From: Diphasiastrum complanatum
Taxonomy: Eukaryota > Streptophyta > Lycopodiopsida > Lycopodiales > Lycopodiaceae
DNA length: 64,000 bases
Assembly (NCBI GenBank): GCA_029204225.1
Contig: CM055102.1
Location: forward strand, 5,860,287-5,924,286
Direction of reading: 5' to 3'
A model generated the notes under the pieces. That model saw only the letters and a list, made by a program, of their open reading frames with translations. It did no database searches and was not told the DNA's origin. The translations under genes and the position numbers were made by a program. This document shows positions 10,973 to 22,741 of the stretch, one piece after another (the first letter of the stretch is position 1; every line of letters starts with the position of its first letter).

Positions 10973-11604
10973 AAAGCTAATTAATAACAACAATAAAAAT
11001 CCTTGCTAAGGCAGACCCAACTAGCAAGATTGCTAAATCCTACTTAACACCCAAAGGGAGATAATAAGAATCGCGGCTAAACTAAGCAATAAACAAATAA
11101 AACCATGCCACAATTAAAGGCCAATGAAAGGAGGCAAGAGGAGGCCCGAGCACCTTCCCTCAAGCTATGCACCTTCCAATGGGAACACAATGAAATGCAA
11201 GATAATCACAATAATAATTTTGCCTTAATTACAAAGTGTTGTTTACAATGCAAATACCTCTCCTTTTATGGCAAGGAGGGTCTTCTATAAGTGTCTACTA
11301 ACTTATGGGACTAATTTGTTTCTAGCCTTTATAGAACTTCTAACTTAGGATTTATAACTTCAAAGTTTCTTAACTTAGGGAAACTTAAGATTAAATATTT
11401 CTAATCTTAAGTTTCCTAAGTCTAAGTTCTAAATCTAAGTTTAAGCTATTGTATTATTATTTAAGCTTCTAACTCATGGGCTTACAAAACACATGCCATG
11501 GTTGAAGTTTATTGACAGATACTCATACGTGGACTTACAAAACACATGCCACGGAGTTTTATTTCTTTCTTTTTATTTTCTATGTGTTAGCACAGTTGCT
11601 AACA
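10973..11604 (-). repeat. 3' LTR of H, truncated
   Basis: A 632-bp block closely similar to 55104-55740, ending on the right in GTTGCTAACA; on the minus strand this is an LTR start, TGTTAGCAAC. The terminal ~170 bp that the 5' LTR still has (47596-47745 and 55085-55103) is missing. The sequence passes straight into the orphan promoter, so a deletion or rearrangement joined them. Confidence 0.8.
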
Positions 11605-11616
11605 TTATCCCCCTCC
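11605..11616 (-). other. Polypurine tract of H
   Basis: The minus strand reads GGAGGGGGATAA directly before the LTR start TGTTAGC, the expected plus-strand priming site for reverse transcription. Confidence 0.85.
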
Positions 11617-12516
11617 TTATTGGATTGGTGGTTCCACACCAATCGACGCCTTTTCGTCCTAGATCTTTTGTGCTTTTTGGAGACGAAACTGTTGCTGTCA
11701 AGAGTGGTAGATTGCCGATGCCCTCCATCATTTGCCACTGTAATTTGTTCAAATAGGGCATGGGTTTTTAATAATGGAACATACCCTGTAGAAAATAATG
11801 GGTTTTCCATAGCTCCACCATATCAACGTGCAGGGCAGAAGTGAGTGCAGCACGATAATAGAGCCTTGTTACGTTGACATGGTCGTCTTGTGTTCGTAGG
11901 GGTTTATTGATAGCAAGGGCGATTGGGGGTAGCCCTCGATCCCAAAAACCTCTGAGTTTTGCCAGAAACACCACCAGGCTGCAATTATCCGCAAAATACC
12001 TGACGTCGCAATCAGGATTGCCATGGTGCTTCTGGTAGAATACTCGGCAATTGTTGACCATGTCTTCGGCTAAGTTGCCGGTATCGACGCCTGTGAGCTT
12101 GGGCCAAAATATTCTATTCTTGACCTTAGTGGCAGGAAACGATTCTCGCCTTTAGTATAAGGATTTGTGCGCATGTAGAAGGGAGATTCGATATACCGTG
12201 CCATTGAGGTCTTACTCTGCAGGAAGAGTTGATGATGCTAGAGAGGTTATGGATCCAGGAGTTTGACTGCTTCTTTATGTGTTTTACTCTGGTCCAGATT
12301 TGGCAGTATGTAGCCACCTCGCTCTTTTGTTGTTGGATATTTCTTGGCAAACTCCTGAGAGGCGCGCAACTCCTTGTTCGGTGCTATGGGCATGATTCTG
12401 TGCCGAATGGTTGGTGCTTCAGAGGCAACCTCATGTTGAATTTGTGAATCGGATTCAGGAGAGAGAGGAGGCGAGGGGTTAGCTTCAGCAATTTTTTGTG
12501 ACTCAAGAGAAAATTG
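11617..12516 (-). other. H 3' region with coding-like fragments
   Basis: On the minus strand, 12061-11768 gives a 97-codon open stretch (including NCRVFYQKHHGNPDC and RYFADN). It follows other open pieces in different frames. It may be the worn end of ORF2 or a third frame. No domain was recognised. Confidence 0.35.
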
Positions 12517-12908
12517 TCATGAAATGAAGGTGGGGTTAGTGGTGTTCAGAGGGTTAGAAGTGGTGGAAGGAAAAAGATAATGTTGGGAGCTGGTACCTCC
12601 AGAGCCTGACGGATTGGTTGGTGCTTGAGCTCCTTGCCCCAGGGGTTGGCCTTGAAATGAGGAGCCTTGAGTTGCAGGAGGAGGCTGCTGGAATCCTGCT
12701 CCATCTCCACCATCTGGTCCATCAAAGTGGTGCCCCGCCGTCATGGAATTGGGCGTGCTCTGCATGAACTGACGGTGTCGACTGGACAACGGCCTTTAAG
12801 TGTTATTCCAGGGTGGCTATGTGCTGCTTCAGGGCCTCGACGGAAGCAAGGTATGATTGTTGTAATTTTGAGTGTTGCTCTGTCGTGGCTTTCAACTTTT
12901 GGGCCAGC
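12517..12908 (-). pseudogene. H ORF2, C-terminal part (after the A1 insertion)
   Basis: This continues the frame that stops being H sequence at 26024. With A1 and one CCAGC copy removed, the frame reads on as QMLAQKLKATTEQHSKLQQS, a coiled-coil-like stretch, to a TAA near 12796. After a one-base shift, a Gln/Pro/Gly-rich tail (QGSSFQGQPLGQGAQAP) ends at 12517. The continuity across a 13-kb insertion is direct sequence evidence that both parts were one gene. Function unknown. Confidence 0.65.
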
Positions 12909-13653
12909 TGTAGGCTGATATTCCAAGGAATATTCTAGCCATCATGCGGAACATCTTCAAAAATACAAGCAGGATAGGATTTCAACGTAGAACTTGCCCA
13001 GCAAGTTTAGGCTTTTATGGTATCCGTACTGGCTTAAGTTATTAAGTTTTAAGTTTAAATTGCCATGGGCACTGCAAATAGATATGTAATTTTAAGTTTA
13101 GTAAAAGTTAGTCACAAAGGCCTATTGGGGGTTTGTCCCATGGCACCAGTGTGATTCAAAGTTAAGTTAGTCTATGTGGCTTACTTGTCCCACAGTGCAT
13201 TTCTGTATGTGACCACCACTCCAAGTATAAATAGGAGTGGAAGAGTCCATTTTCGAGAAGAACCTCATTTGCAATACATGCCTATCTTTCTTTCTGAGTG
13301 TTCTCCCTTGTGTGGTTTCATGTACTGTGTTACTTCACATTGTATTGTACAGTATTGATCTTGCAACAAGTTAAGTTAATCCAGGCCCTCCATTCTCTAG
13401 TAGGGTAAGCCTTAGAGGAGGAGATTAGATTTATCTTTTAGGTTAAGCCGTCATTTGGGTTTAGTTGCTAAGTAGAGAAAAGAGATTTAGAAGAGTGGAT
13501 CTTGCCCATCAGAATACTCACGACTATGCTAATGACTGTCTTCTTGCATCCATATCCAAGCTAGTTGGAGAAGCCATAGCGTAGACTAGTTGGGAGACTA
13601 CCATAGTCAAGTTAGTTGGAGCCATAGCCGGTGTGGATGCCGAAGATCCAACA
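12909..13653 (+). repeat. 5' LTR of A1
   Basis: It starts TGTAGGCTGATATTCC and ends GATCCAACA before the PBS. A perfect palindrome, ATATTCCAAGGAATAT, sits in the first 30 bases. The same LTR family recurs at 20003, 33169 and 46134. The GTATAAATAGGAGTGG block near 13223-13240 is the likely TATA region. Confidence 0.88.
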
Positions 13654-13672
13654 TTGGCACCGTTGCCGGGGA
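13654..13672 (+). other. Primer-binding site of A1 (Asp tRNA)
   Basis: TTGGCACCGTTGCCGGGGA differs by one base from the plant Asp-tRNA PBS used by Athila/Tat-type gypsy elements. It follows the LTR directly. Confidence 0.9.
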
Positions 13673-13954
13673 CTTGCAAGGCTTGCCCTTGATACATGAG
13701 TCCCTTTCCTTTGAAAATAGCAATGATTAGCTTTGCCCTTGGTACATGAGTCCATTGCCTTTGAAAATAGCAATAAGTGCTCTTCATTTGAAGACATAGG
13801 GGGTTGTTGAAGAGAGACTTATAACTCTTCGAACTTTTCCATAGTCCTTTAGTTTCGATAGTGGCTCAAAGGCTGGATGTTATTTATGAGCATAGCCTTT
13901 TACAGGTTTAGTTTTGAGCAAGTGCTTCCATTTATTAAGACAGGTGCTCTCCAA

Positions 13955-14690
13955 TTTCAGGTGTGCGAGTCATTTTCAGCTATTTTTTGCATTCTTCCAA
14001 TTTGTGCGAATCATTTTGACTTCTTTTTTGCATCATTCAGATCTGTGCGAGTCATTTGACTTGTTTTTTGCATTATTTAGATCTGTGCGAGTCATTTTAA
14101 CTTAATTTCTATGCGAGTCATTTTGACTTGTTTTTTGCATTGTTCACCGTATGCGAGTCATTTTTGACTTGTTCTTTGCATTGTTCACCCTGTGCGAGTA
14201 GGTGGACTTCTTCTTGGTTTTTCAGCTCCGTTTGTTCCTAAGCCCAGAAGCAGATGTGCGAGTTCGTAAATCTTCAGTCAGGTGTGCGAGTGCTTACTAT
14301 ATGTTGTGCAAGTGCATAAACCCTCAGAAGTTTGTTGTGCGAGTCATTTTTTAAGTTGTACGAGTCATTTTTTGAGTTTTGCGAATCATTTTTTGAGTTG
14401 TGCAAGTCATTTTTTGATGCGCGAGTTGTGTGAGTCATTTTGAATTGTGCGAGTCATTTTGAATTGTCCCCCTGTGCGAGTCATTTCTAGTTCTTTTGAG
14501 AAACCTTCCAACCTTGCACGAGTCATTTTTTGAGCTATGCGAGTCATTTCCAGGTTTGTGAGAGTCATCTTCCAACTTTGTGCAAGTCATCTTTCAACTT
14601 ACAAGTCCTGTGCGAGTCGTCCATTCTTGCACGATTTTTTGCACTGAACACGCCTGTGCGAGTCATAAATTTCTTTGAACTTGAGTAAGT
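13955..14690 (+). repeat. A1 leader array of TGTGCGAGTCATTTT motifs
   Basis: About 25 copies of a 12-15 base motif, GTGCGAGTCATTTT with small changes, are spaced irregularly by 15-45 bp between PBS and gag. They are not a simple tandem array. Further copies follow the inserted LTR near 15440-15475 and 15670, and weaker ones near 16565 and 16745. The same motif fills the A3 leader. Confidence 0.9.
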
Positions 14691-14695
14691 TCTTG

Positions 14696-15402
14696 TGCAA
14701 AATGCAAAAATAAGCTTGGTAGAGGCCAATCTTGTATATAGATAAACACACATGTGTGGAGCCTGTTCCCACGTGTGAAGTGTACTTGTCATGTACCATA
14801 ATCATATAGGTTGTACATATGATTTAATTCAAGTTCTAGTAGCTAAAAAGGCCAAAAACTAGTTTTCTAGACATATGACACATGTCATTAATCTATTGCT
14901 TGCATGAGCCACATCCTTTGGTTAGGTGTCACATCCCATGTGTAGAGGACAGCTCACATGTGTGGAATAAGCTGAAGTAGACGAATTTTGACTTCTAGAA
15001 GATTTTCAAGTAGATCTCCATATAGAAGGAAAATGGACCAAAAGTGCTCAAAATATAAGGTTTTGTCCCACTTATTGTATATATAGAGCCACATTTGGCC
15101 ATAATCAGTGAGAGACACCAATCTGGTTTTGGAAGCAATTTTGAGTGATTCTCTCCATTTGTCTACATTTGTTTTGATTGTTTTGAGGTTCTATCAATGT
15201 GTACTTGGTTTTCAGGTTGGAGTCCGTACTCAGACAATGTTTCACACGTGTGAAACCAGAAAGTACACTTACCTTCAATTAATGATTGTTCTTGTTAGGA
15301 TTTTGTGTCTAGAATTGATCTAGATTGATCTTAATCTGAAGTAGATTGATAGATCAATTAATCTGACAACCAATCCCTCTTGAGGATCAGATTAGGATCC
15401 AC
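14696..15402. repeat. Solo LTR of a copia-type family inside the A1 leader
   Basis: This block interrupts the motif array; A3 has no such block at the equivalent place. It is clearly similar to LTR G at 57711-58206, for example around CATATAGGTTGTACAT and GGCCAAAAACTAGTTT. It carries CACACGTGTG at 15243-15252. A TCTTG repeat at 14691-14695 and 15403-15407 may be the target-site duplication. The exact ends are uncertain. Confidence 0.65.
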
Positions 15403-17098
15403 TCTTGGTCCTTTTTGTACTTTTTGCACAGTTCCCGTGTCTGTGCGAGTCATTCCCCTGTCTCTGCAAGTCATTCTCTGATTCTCGTCAGCTACAAGAA
15501 TTCTAGAGGAGGTGAGTAATTTCATAAAAAAAAAAAAAAACTCCCAAATGAGGTAAGAAAACCCAGAATAAACTTGTAGAAATACTTTCAAGTGCAAAAT
15601 CTTTGATCTCTCCTAAAATAGAGCTATCTAGTACTTGCATAGTCTGTTTTTTGGCAAGATCTGGACTTGTGCGAGTCCCAAGCATGCATGCGAATTCTAT
15701 CCAAAGAGGTTCATTTGTGATCACAACGAAGACCCAAAATTTCAAGCACTTGAAACTTAGTAAAATCCTCTAAGATCAACATCATATGGTTCCACTCAGA
15801 AAAATCCAAGCTGTTGCAAATACACTTTGCACCTAGAATTGTACATATCCATCTTCCATCGCCGACAATCCTATCATGATGAATCTGTTTTGATAGCCTT
15901 AGGCACCTCTAGTAGGGAATGCCTTACTAAGTGTCCTAGTAAGAAACCATAGATCCGTCAACATAAGTTTGCCAAATCTGTCGATATCAACATCCATCAC
16001 CTAAGTGCATAGAATCTCGACATAGAGAGCGCTTGTTTTGTAACAAGTTTGCCTGAGACAACTGCTTTTCTCGTAAGGAGTTCAATGGTATGTTAAGAGC
16101 GTTCAGATGGCAAGGAGCATATGGACTGTCATAATCTCAAGCTAACAAACGTTGAGTTTTCTGAGTGAAAGTTTTGTATCCTGAGTTACTACTGACCAGT
16201 GGGGATCATTCCATTGCCTTCAAATATCGAGACCGCCAATGAAGAGGCCTGTCTAGGTATTGCCACCCTCAAGTGGTAATATGAGAACAGGAGACTCTAG
16301 TGAGGCAAATGACAGTGGCATGTCAACAATGCCAAACATGTCAAACCAGGATCAGATTTCATTGGAATAGCTCAAAAATATTATGAGACTCTATGTTATC
16401 ACCAGTGGTAAGATACAAAGCAAAAATGGCTTTTTTTTGCATATTTTATCATGGTAAGTATTCGCACAGAGGCAAAATATCTCTAAACGATTCCTTGCAA
16501 TACTCTACTTACATCTCTTGACCAAGAAATCGAAAAAGGCCCCCCTAAAATGATCAAAATTGGCTTGTGCGAATAGGTAGGAGGTACTTTTTCCCTAAGG
16601 ACCAGAGGCTCTAGAAATATCAAGAAAGTCCAAAGAAGGTGAGAGAAACATAGCAACTTCCTCCAAATTATCTAACGATACAAATTCTTGATCTTTCCTC
16701 AAATAGTACTCGCACGGTACTCGTTTTGGCAAGCTTGGCCTTTGTGCGAACCTCTTCACTTGTGTGCGAATTCTCCAGAGCTAAAACTAGCAGAGTCATA
16801 CCCCAGTACCTCTCGAAAGATCAAAACTTGAAAACTTAGCATCATCAATCCAAGCGTGAAAATGAGATCTATCACCGCCAAAAGTGAAACAGTGAGATAT
16901 CTTTATACTTAGGCCTGTACATATTCACAATTACCATCAACATCTTGGTCACATATTCCTACCGGAGAAGCCTTAGGTATATTCAGTAGGGATTGCCTTG
17001 GATATAGCCTGGTAGGGGGCCATAGATAAGCAAGAGTAGGATATCACACTCATCATTCACCATCCATCACCTAAGTATTGATTTTCTACTAGAGCACC
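15403..17098 (+). other. Remainder of the A1 leader
   Basis: No gene is seen. Scattered GTGCGA(G/A) motifs continue to about 16750. The part just before gag (16930-17098) resembles the A3 sequence before gag (42500-42737), around the TCATCCATCACC and TAGGCATATTCAGTAGGG-type stretches. Confidence 0.6.
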
Positions 17099-17640
17099 AT
17101 GAGTGGGAAGTTAGATCAGCCTCCTCCCAAAGTGGAAAGGAGAATTCCACGGATTGATGCACCAAATATGATGAGGAAACCAACCTTGTATGCCTTCTTC
17201 AAGACTTCAAAAACACTTGTACGTACTACGGCGATACTTCTAAAGCTGAAAAGCTCAAACTATTTCCCATGATCCTACTTGGTGACGCAAAGGAATGGTA
17301 TGTGAATATTGAAAAGTCAGACACAGCCATTTTGATTGCACTCACGGCAACCTCAGCTCCTCATCAACCTAGGCCAACCAAGGCTAATAGGCCCAGTTTT
17401 TCATCACCCTCGATCCTCTGGTTCTATGACCCATCCTAAACCATACATCCTCAACCAGAGTCTTCTTATCCACGACCGATCGCTCTCCATCCAACACAAC
17501 AGTCTTTTGTAGAGAGTCAACATATTGCTACATCGTCTATCACACAAGTTGATTCCGACTACATAGACCTAGCGATGGACTATATAGAAGATACCAATGT
17601 GCCTGCTCATCAAGTTCATCCATTTGCACCTTACTGAAAT
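17099..17640 (+). pseudogene. A1 gag, internally deleted
   Basis: ATG 17099 opens with PPPKVERRIPRIDAP, like the A3 and H gag starts. After an indel near 17162 it continues through LQDFKNTCTYYGDTS and MILLGDAKEWYVNIE. At about 17340 it jumps to the Pro-rich part found near the end of A3 gag (HQPRPTKANRPSF, then PESSYPRPIALHP). The capsid C-terminal half and the first zinc knuckle are lost, about 600 bp compared with A3. Confidence 0.75.
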
Positions 17641-20002
17641 TAGTAGTATTAGATGTGTCTAGGCGCGTCTAGTCTTACTGATTCTTTTGTCGTCAACAGA
17701 TACATAGTTGCTTCTGATCCAAATAGAGTCCATCCTATCTAGCAACCATGTAAGGTCTATCTCAAACATCATCCATAGAGAAGATCAAGAATGTACCACT
17801 TCAGATCTGTGTCTTCATTACGTCTCTATGACTAAGCAATTGATATCATACCCTGGAGCCAAGTTTTGAGCTACCGTCTGATGAATCATTAGTTTTGTGT
17901 CTAGATGACAACCCGTGTTTTTTTAATCTGAGTGAAAGTAATCTAAGACATATTTGTCTTATTGCATGCTATGTAAATGTTACACGTTATGACTTTATTT
18001 TTTCTTTTGTAACACTGTAGCTATGGCCTTGTGCCAAGTTCGTACTGGATTGCAAGAGTTTGGTCTAAGAGTGTCATGCAAATCTTTCTATAGAATTATC
18101 TACTACAATTTTTCATTTTTTTCTCTTATTTCAAGTTTTGTCCTGTCAACTATGTCGTTTGTTGCTACCTGTTTGTTTGTTCTATTGTTGTATGGTTTGG
18201 TGTGTTTTCTTTTGCAGCAGCACTATAGGTGATATTTCATCAGCAATTTTATTCTACCTCTACAGTTGCAGTATCACACAAATTTTCATAGGGATATATC
18301 TCTACATCTTTACTAATGATTTCAACAACTTTCAATATGAACAAAAAGAGTAGTCAAGGACTTCAACAACAAATGCTCAGTTTGGCCACAAAACGAGCAT
18401 CTTATCAGCCTGCAACCATGATCTAGCAAAAGATCCATCTTCCCAACACGATGGAATATCCGCGACAACACCAACACTGCCATTAGCAATAAGCAGTTGG
18501 TTTTATGTAAGCGCTACAATATCCACGCTTTTCCAATTACCTCACCATGGCCATCAAATCATCGATAAAGTGACAGCTTGTACCAGTAAAGGGCTCTCAA
18601 GTCACATCAAAGGCAAAATCTATGTGCAAACCAACGCAAACGACAAGTGTTCTACCAATGCCAACAATGATGCTTCATTGGCAAAATGTACATTGAGCAG
18701 TGATAATCGTGTCTCAAGACCATACTACCGTTGTTGTACATCATCCATTCGATCATCTGCGGAGGCGCAATAAGCATAGGTCATCACTAAGTGAAATCTC
18801 GTAGGCCTACGTAAACTGAAGGACTCTCAAGTCAATCAGAGATTGAAGTTATGAGCGCACAACCTCAATGACAAAGCTATTTTCAAAGGCGAGCAATGAT
18901 GATTCCGTGGAGAATTGTACAAAGAGCATTGGTTATATGGTCAATCTTGAAACTTCATCTCACTTCTCCCATCCTTGTTTCAAGACCTCATTTCTACCCG
19001 ATGGATCAATCTGAACTTGCTCTGGGTTATGAATTCAAACACTTTGTAAAGCAAACAACTCTACGACATCTGCAGCAGACCACTAATGTTGTTTAAAAGC
19101 TCCAAAGGAATAAAGCAAGAATGATAGAAGCTCTCAGCAATAAAATATTAGTCGTGTCATCGCAAAAGAGATCAACTTCTTGATAACTCCAAAGCACATG
19201 ACTATGTGTATGAAAAAAAAAATGTCATACAAGTCTCTAGATACAAATGCAACAATTCAAAGAGCTCTCAAACTGTGCAAAGAGCTCAAAGAAGTTGCAG
19301 TGGCACAACAACGTCAAAAGAGGAGATCTCTGTCAACAAAGTATTTTTGGAGACAATAGTATATCAACTACAATACCTTTGTGTTTGTGAAGCAGACAAA
19401 TCTACGCCTTCTACAACATACCATTGATATAGTTTGGCGTTTGAAGCAAGGAACTCAAGGATGTTAGAGGTTTCCAACACCGATTATGAGCCATGTCTTA
19501 AGTCCAAAAAAAAAAAAATCAAACAGCTGCAAGAAACGTCAAATGGAAAACTTTTGCTAACAAAAAGTGCTTTCAAAAGACAGTAATGAGCAAAGGAATT
19601 TTGATCCATCCAGCAACATCCATCTATCCACCTTCACCACTTCCAAGATTACAACACCCCCTGTCACACCCACTCCATCTTCCTCTCACCACTATTCAGT
19701 AACCCCTTGTGTGGCATTCACATCATGTCTCAAGAAATACTAAGCTCTTGTACATCATCCGTTGAATCATCTGCATGAGCAATTGGAAGCAAGTCATCAA
19801 CAAGCCAACTCCAACTTGATTCAATTTAAATCTTCCGGAGATGCTCGTACTTCTTCAAAGCTTTATTACCTACGGAACAGCACTTTACAAAAATTTCTAC
19901 ATCTACAAGCTACACCGACTTTGACCCCTCCAGCACCATAAGGAGCGGAGTCTTAACATTGCACTTGGCATGGGACCGCCAAGTTCTTAACGGAGGGGAT
20001 AT
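17641..20002 (+). other. A1 3' untranslated region and polypurine tract
   Basis: It is colinear with 43820-46133 of A3 (same blocks around the ATGTTACACGTTATGACTTT and GTCGTTTGTTGCTACCTG motifs). Both copies contain only short, frame-broken open stretches; no conserved protein is evident. The tract GGAGGGGATAT (19992-20002) precedes the 3' LTR. Confidence 0.6.
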
Positions 20003-20683
20003 TGTAGGCTGATATTCCCTGTGAATATTCTAGCCATATGGTAGTTCAAGTTAGTTCAAGTCATATAATTAAAGCAGCTCTAGCTTAGGTCCATTGGAGG
20101 TTTGTTCCATGGAACCTAACTTATATACATAAGTCACATGGTCCATTGGGGGTTTGTCCCATGGAACCATTTTTTAAGTGACTTAGTTCTATACTTAAAC
20201 TACTACGGCTTGTAACTTAACTAAATTATTAGGTTTCGAGTTTTTGACGGTTCTTTGTAAAACAAGGGCCTCCAAGTATAAGTCAATGTGGAGAGCTCAT
20301 TTGTAGGTGGACACTTGTAGAGGAATTCTACATTTTGGATCTTCCCATCTCTCTTGTGTCTCCCCATTGTGGATCTTCCCTTTGGTTGTAAACTACTGTA
20401 TGGAATGTATTATTGAGTTAGTTGTCTCCTCTTGGTTGGGTACGCCTCAAGAGAGGGTTTAGGATAGCCACTTTAGTTTGAAAGGGAATGCCTCAAATTA
20501 AGGGTTGGGATTCAAGGAAGATTAGGGTTTCAGCTTTAGATTTAATCTTAGCCACTAGTTGGGGGAAGCCATAGTGATTAATCTAGGATTTCTTAATAGT
20601 ATCTTCTCATTTGTATTAGCAAAAAGATGAGCTTATGCAAGAAAGAGTGGATCTTGCCCTCACAATACTCACCACCCTGTCTA
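20003..20683 (+). repeat. 3' LTR of A1, left part
   Basis: It starts TGTAGGCTGATATTCC at 20003 and is cut at 20683 by element B; the rest is 25895-26018, ending AGCCAACA before CCAGC. The combined length is 805 bp against 745 bp for the 5' LTR. Confidence 0.85.
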
Positions 20684-21603
20684 TGTTGCGCCGGCGCCTC
20701 AAAGGGCGCTGGGACTTGAGCGGTTTCCCCAACACACGCTTAAGTCTAACATTCATCCATCATGCACTTATGTAAAAGCCAACTCAGAAACGTAACAAGC
20801 TTAACCATTCAGACTTAAGAAGACTGGAATCCCAACCAACCCGAAAGCCAACTCAGAATCCGTCCCCAAAAGGTAACCAAAGGCAAAGACAAGGCACACA
20901 TGAAACCCAAGGCATAGTGGTCGTCAAACTGACCAAGTGGCATAGCGGCAAGCCCCATGTCGATGACAGGGACCCTTAGGCGCCAGCGACGCAAAAAGGT
21001 TGTAGTAAGGGTCCTTCCACTTGGACCAGTCCCGGAGGCGAAACCGAAATGGTAATCATCCCCAAGGATCAACTTTATTAGATTTGGAAGAGGTTACATT
21101 CATACATAGACTGACCGGTCTCGGGGCCACCAACACGTGTTGGGCATTGTGCCTGGCTCGTGCTGGTAGAGGGAGCTGAGACCTGGCGACTTGATTCCTG
21201 GCGCTGGTTGAGCTGCCCAAGTTTCTGTCTGCCGGACTCCCCCTATAGTTCTGCTGTGATTCGGCGCACCCCCTCTGGTTTGAAACATAGTGCTTTCTGG
21301 TAAAGCACGCTTTTTAGGACTTAGTTTTTATTTTGCTGATTAAGCCTGGCAAGCCTGGCAGAATCAGTTTGGCTCCCGGACATGGGTCCCGGGAGCCGTC
21401 CCGGCGGCCGAATCAACCTGCTTTCCTGACTAGGCCATGACTCGAGCTCCAGAGCTAGCTCATGACTTTGTGACTATTTGACTGGCTCACCACAGGTCGG
21501 AGGCTCAGTCCTTGACGTTCTAACTTGCTCTGGGACCTTAGGGAGTGTCACCCCTTTGAGTCTTACAGGACACGCTGGGTGCACCCGAGTCTGCTTTACA
21601 ACA
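20684..21603 (-). repeat. 3' LTR of B (920 bp)
   Basis: Begins TGTTGCGCCGGCGCC and ends TTTACAACA. It contains a hairpin, GTGCTTTCTGGTAAAGCAC (near 21290). GC content is clearly higher than in the neighbouring copia sequence. Confidence 0.93.
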
Positions 21604-21613
21604 TCCTCCCCTC
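21604..21613 (-). other. Polypurine tract of B
   Basis: The minus strand reads GAGGGGAGGA immediately before the LTR start. Confidence 0.88.
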
Positions 21614-21970
21614 ATTTGAGAAAGCTGATGTCCTCATCAGGGCCAAAATGGAACCTACGACTCATGGCACGGGCTTAATTCACCGGCCAGACTTTAGTCA
21701 CATATACAAGGGCACGGGCTTGATTCACCGGCCAAAGGAAACCAACTGTAAAGCAGAGTAATGATATTGTGTTTTACACCCAGCACAGGAAAAGTGTGGA
21801 TCTAGTTCACTTACGTAAAACCTGTGTGAAGCTGCTGCACTTAGACATCAAACTGAAGCTCACTCCTCAATGAGAAATGCGGCTTACTTTATTAGCATGA
21901 AAGAAAAAGGTACTCACGGCTCCCTTAAGCCTCAGATATGTCGTTGTCGTCGCACATCTGGATGAGTCCC
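21614..21970 (-). other. B 3' untranslated region
   Basis: No gene. It contains a direct repeat of GGGCTTRATTCACCGGCCA (near 21673 and 21716). Confidence 0.6.
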
Positions 21971-22741
21971 CTAGGACTCTAGATATTTCGTTTGGTCGTC
22001 CAGGTTGAGCTCCTTGAGCTCTGCATCGGCACTTAGATTCACCTTTGACATAGAAACTGCAGGCAATGTTGGCTCCATTTGACCTCGCGTCAGCTGGTTT
22101 GTCACTGTTGGATGTCTTTCGTTAAAAAGTGAGCTTTCGAAGGTGAGCTCCTTGAGCTCTGCATCGGCACTTGAATTCACCTTTGATGTAGAGACTATAG
22201 GCAATGTTGGCTCCATTTGTTCCCGTGTCAGCTGGTCTGTCACTGTTGGTTGTCCTTCGTTAAATAGGTGAATGAGATTGGGAGGAATGGCTGGCTCAGG
22301 TTCATTTGTGTCGTTCTTTTCTAGTTGGTCCCCTGGCACAGCTCTGACGACACAAGGTCTCCTGCCATTATATAATAACACAAGGTTAACCTCTTTTGCC
22401 AAGAAGGCCACCACATGTTCGTTAATCTTCAAGATCGTGAACGTTAGTCGATTCTTCCAGGCTCCCAGAGAGATTGGTAAGTTGATTGCCAATCTACAAG
22501 TGGTCATTGTACCTTTCGCGGTCTCCACACAAATAGGAGTCACATTTTCTTCACATTGGATGTCCAATTCTCCTGTCAGTTTTTCTGACAAGTAGTTATG
22601 TGACGCCCCCAGGTCTACCATGAAGTAAATGATCCTGCCTTGAATACAGCCTTTCAGGTACAATAACTTGGATCCTCTCGCAGGAGTCGCCATAAGATGT
22701 TCACGATAAGCCGCAAGTGCCCCTATTTGGTTGCAAGGCAT
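21971..22741 (-). CDS. Retropepsin-like protein of element B (256 aa)
   Basis: The frame carries an aspartic-protease signature FMVDLGASHNYLS near residue 45; the family usually has D-[ST]-G-A, so the Leu at the second position is unusual and may reduce activity. Strands following it (ETAKGTMTTCRLAINLPISL) fit a gypsy retropepsin. The fold ends around residue 145. The last 110 residues contain a tandem duplication of about 45 residues (LFNEGQPTVTDQLTREQMEP and LFNERHPTVTNQLTRGQMEP), i.e. a 135-bp DNA duplication. There is no RT after it: the frame stops at 21971 and only about 360 bp remain to the LTR. It probably processed Gag, if it was active. Confidence 0.75.
   Translation of the reverse strand: MPCNQIGALAAYREHLMATPARGSKLLYLKGCIQGRIIYFMVDLGASHNYLSEKLTGELDIQCEENVTPICVETAKGTMTTCRLAINLPISLGAWKNRLTFTILKINEHVVAFLAKEVNLVLLYNGRRPCVVRAVPGDQLEKNDTNEPEPAIPPNLIHLFNEGQPTVTDQLTREQMEPTLPIVSTSKVNSSADAELKELTFESSLFNERHPTVTNQLTRGQMEPTLPAVSMSKVNLSADAELKELNLDDQTKYLES

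Noticed and set aside
11105-11290. A 61-codon frame found twice (also 55242-55427)
   Set aside because: It lies in both LTRs of H, antisense to the element; repetition reflects LTR identity, not gene conservation.
13955-14690. The leader motif array as a CRISPR array
   Set aside because: Repeat units are too short and variable, spacers are irregular, and the setting is a plant retrotransposon.
18023-18353. A possible small membrane protein (Phe/Leu/Cys-rich frame, also at 44355-44724)
   Set aside because: Although present in both A1 and A3, the frames and ends differ between the copies and the hydrophobicity follows from a T-rich 3' untranslated region.
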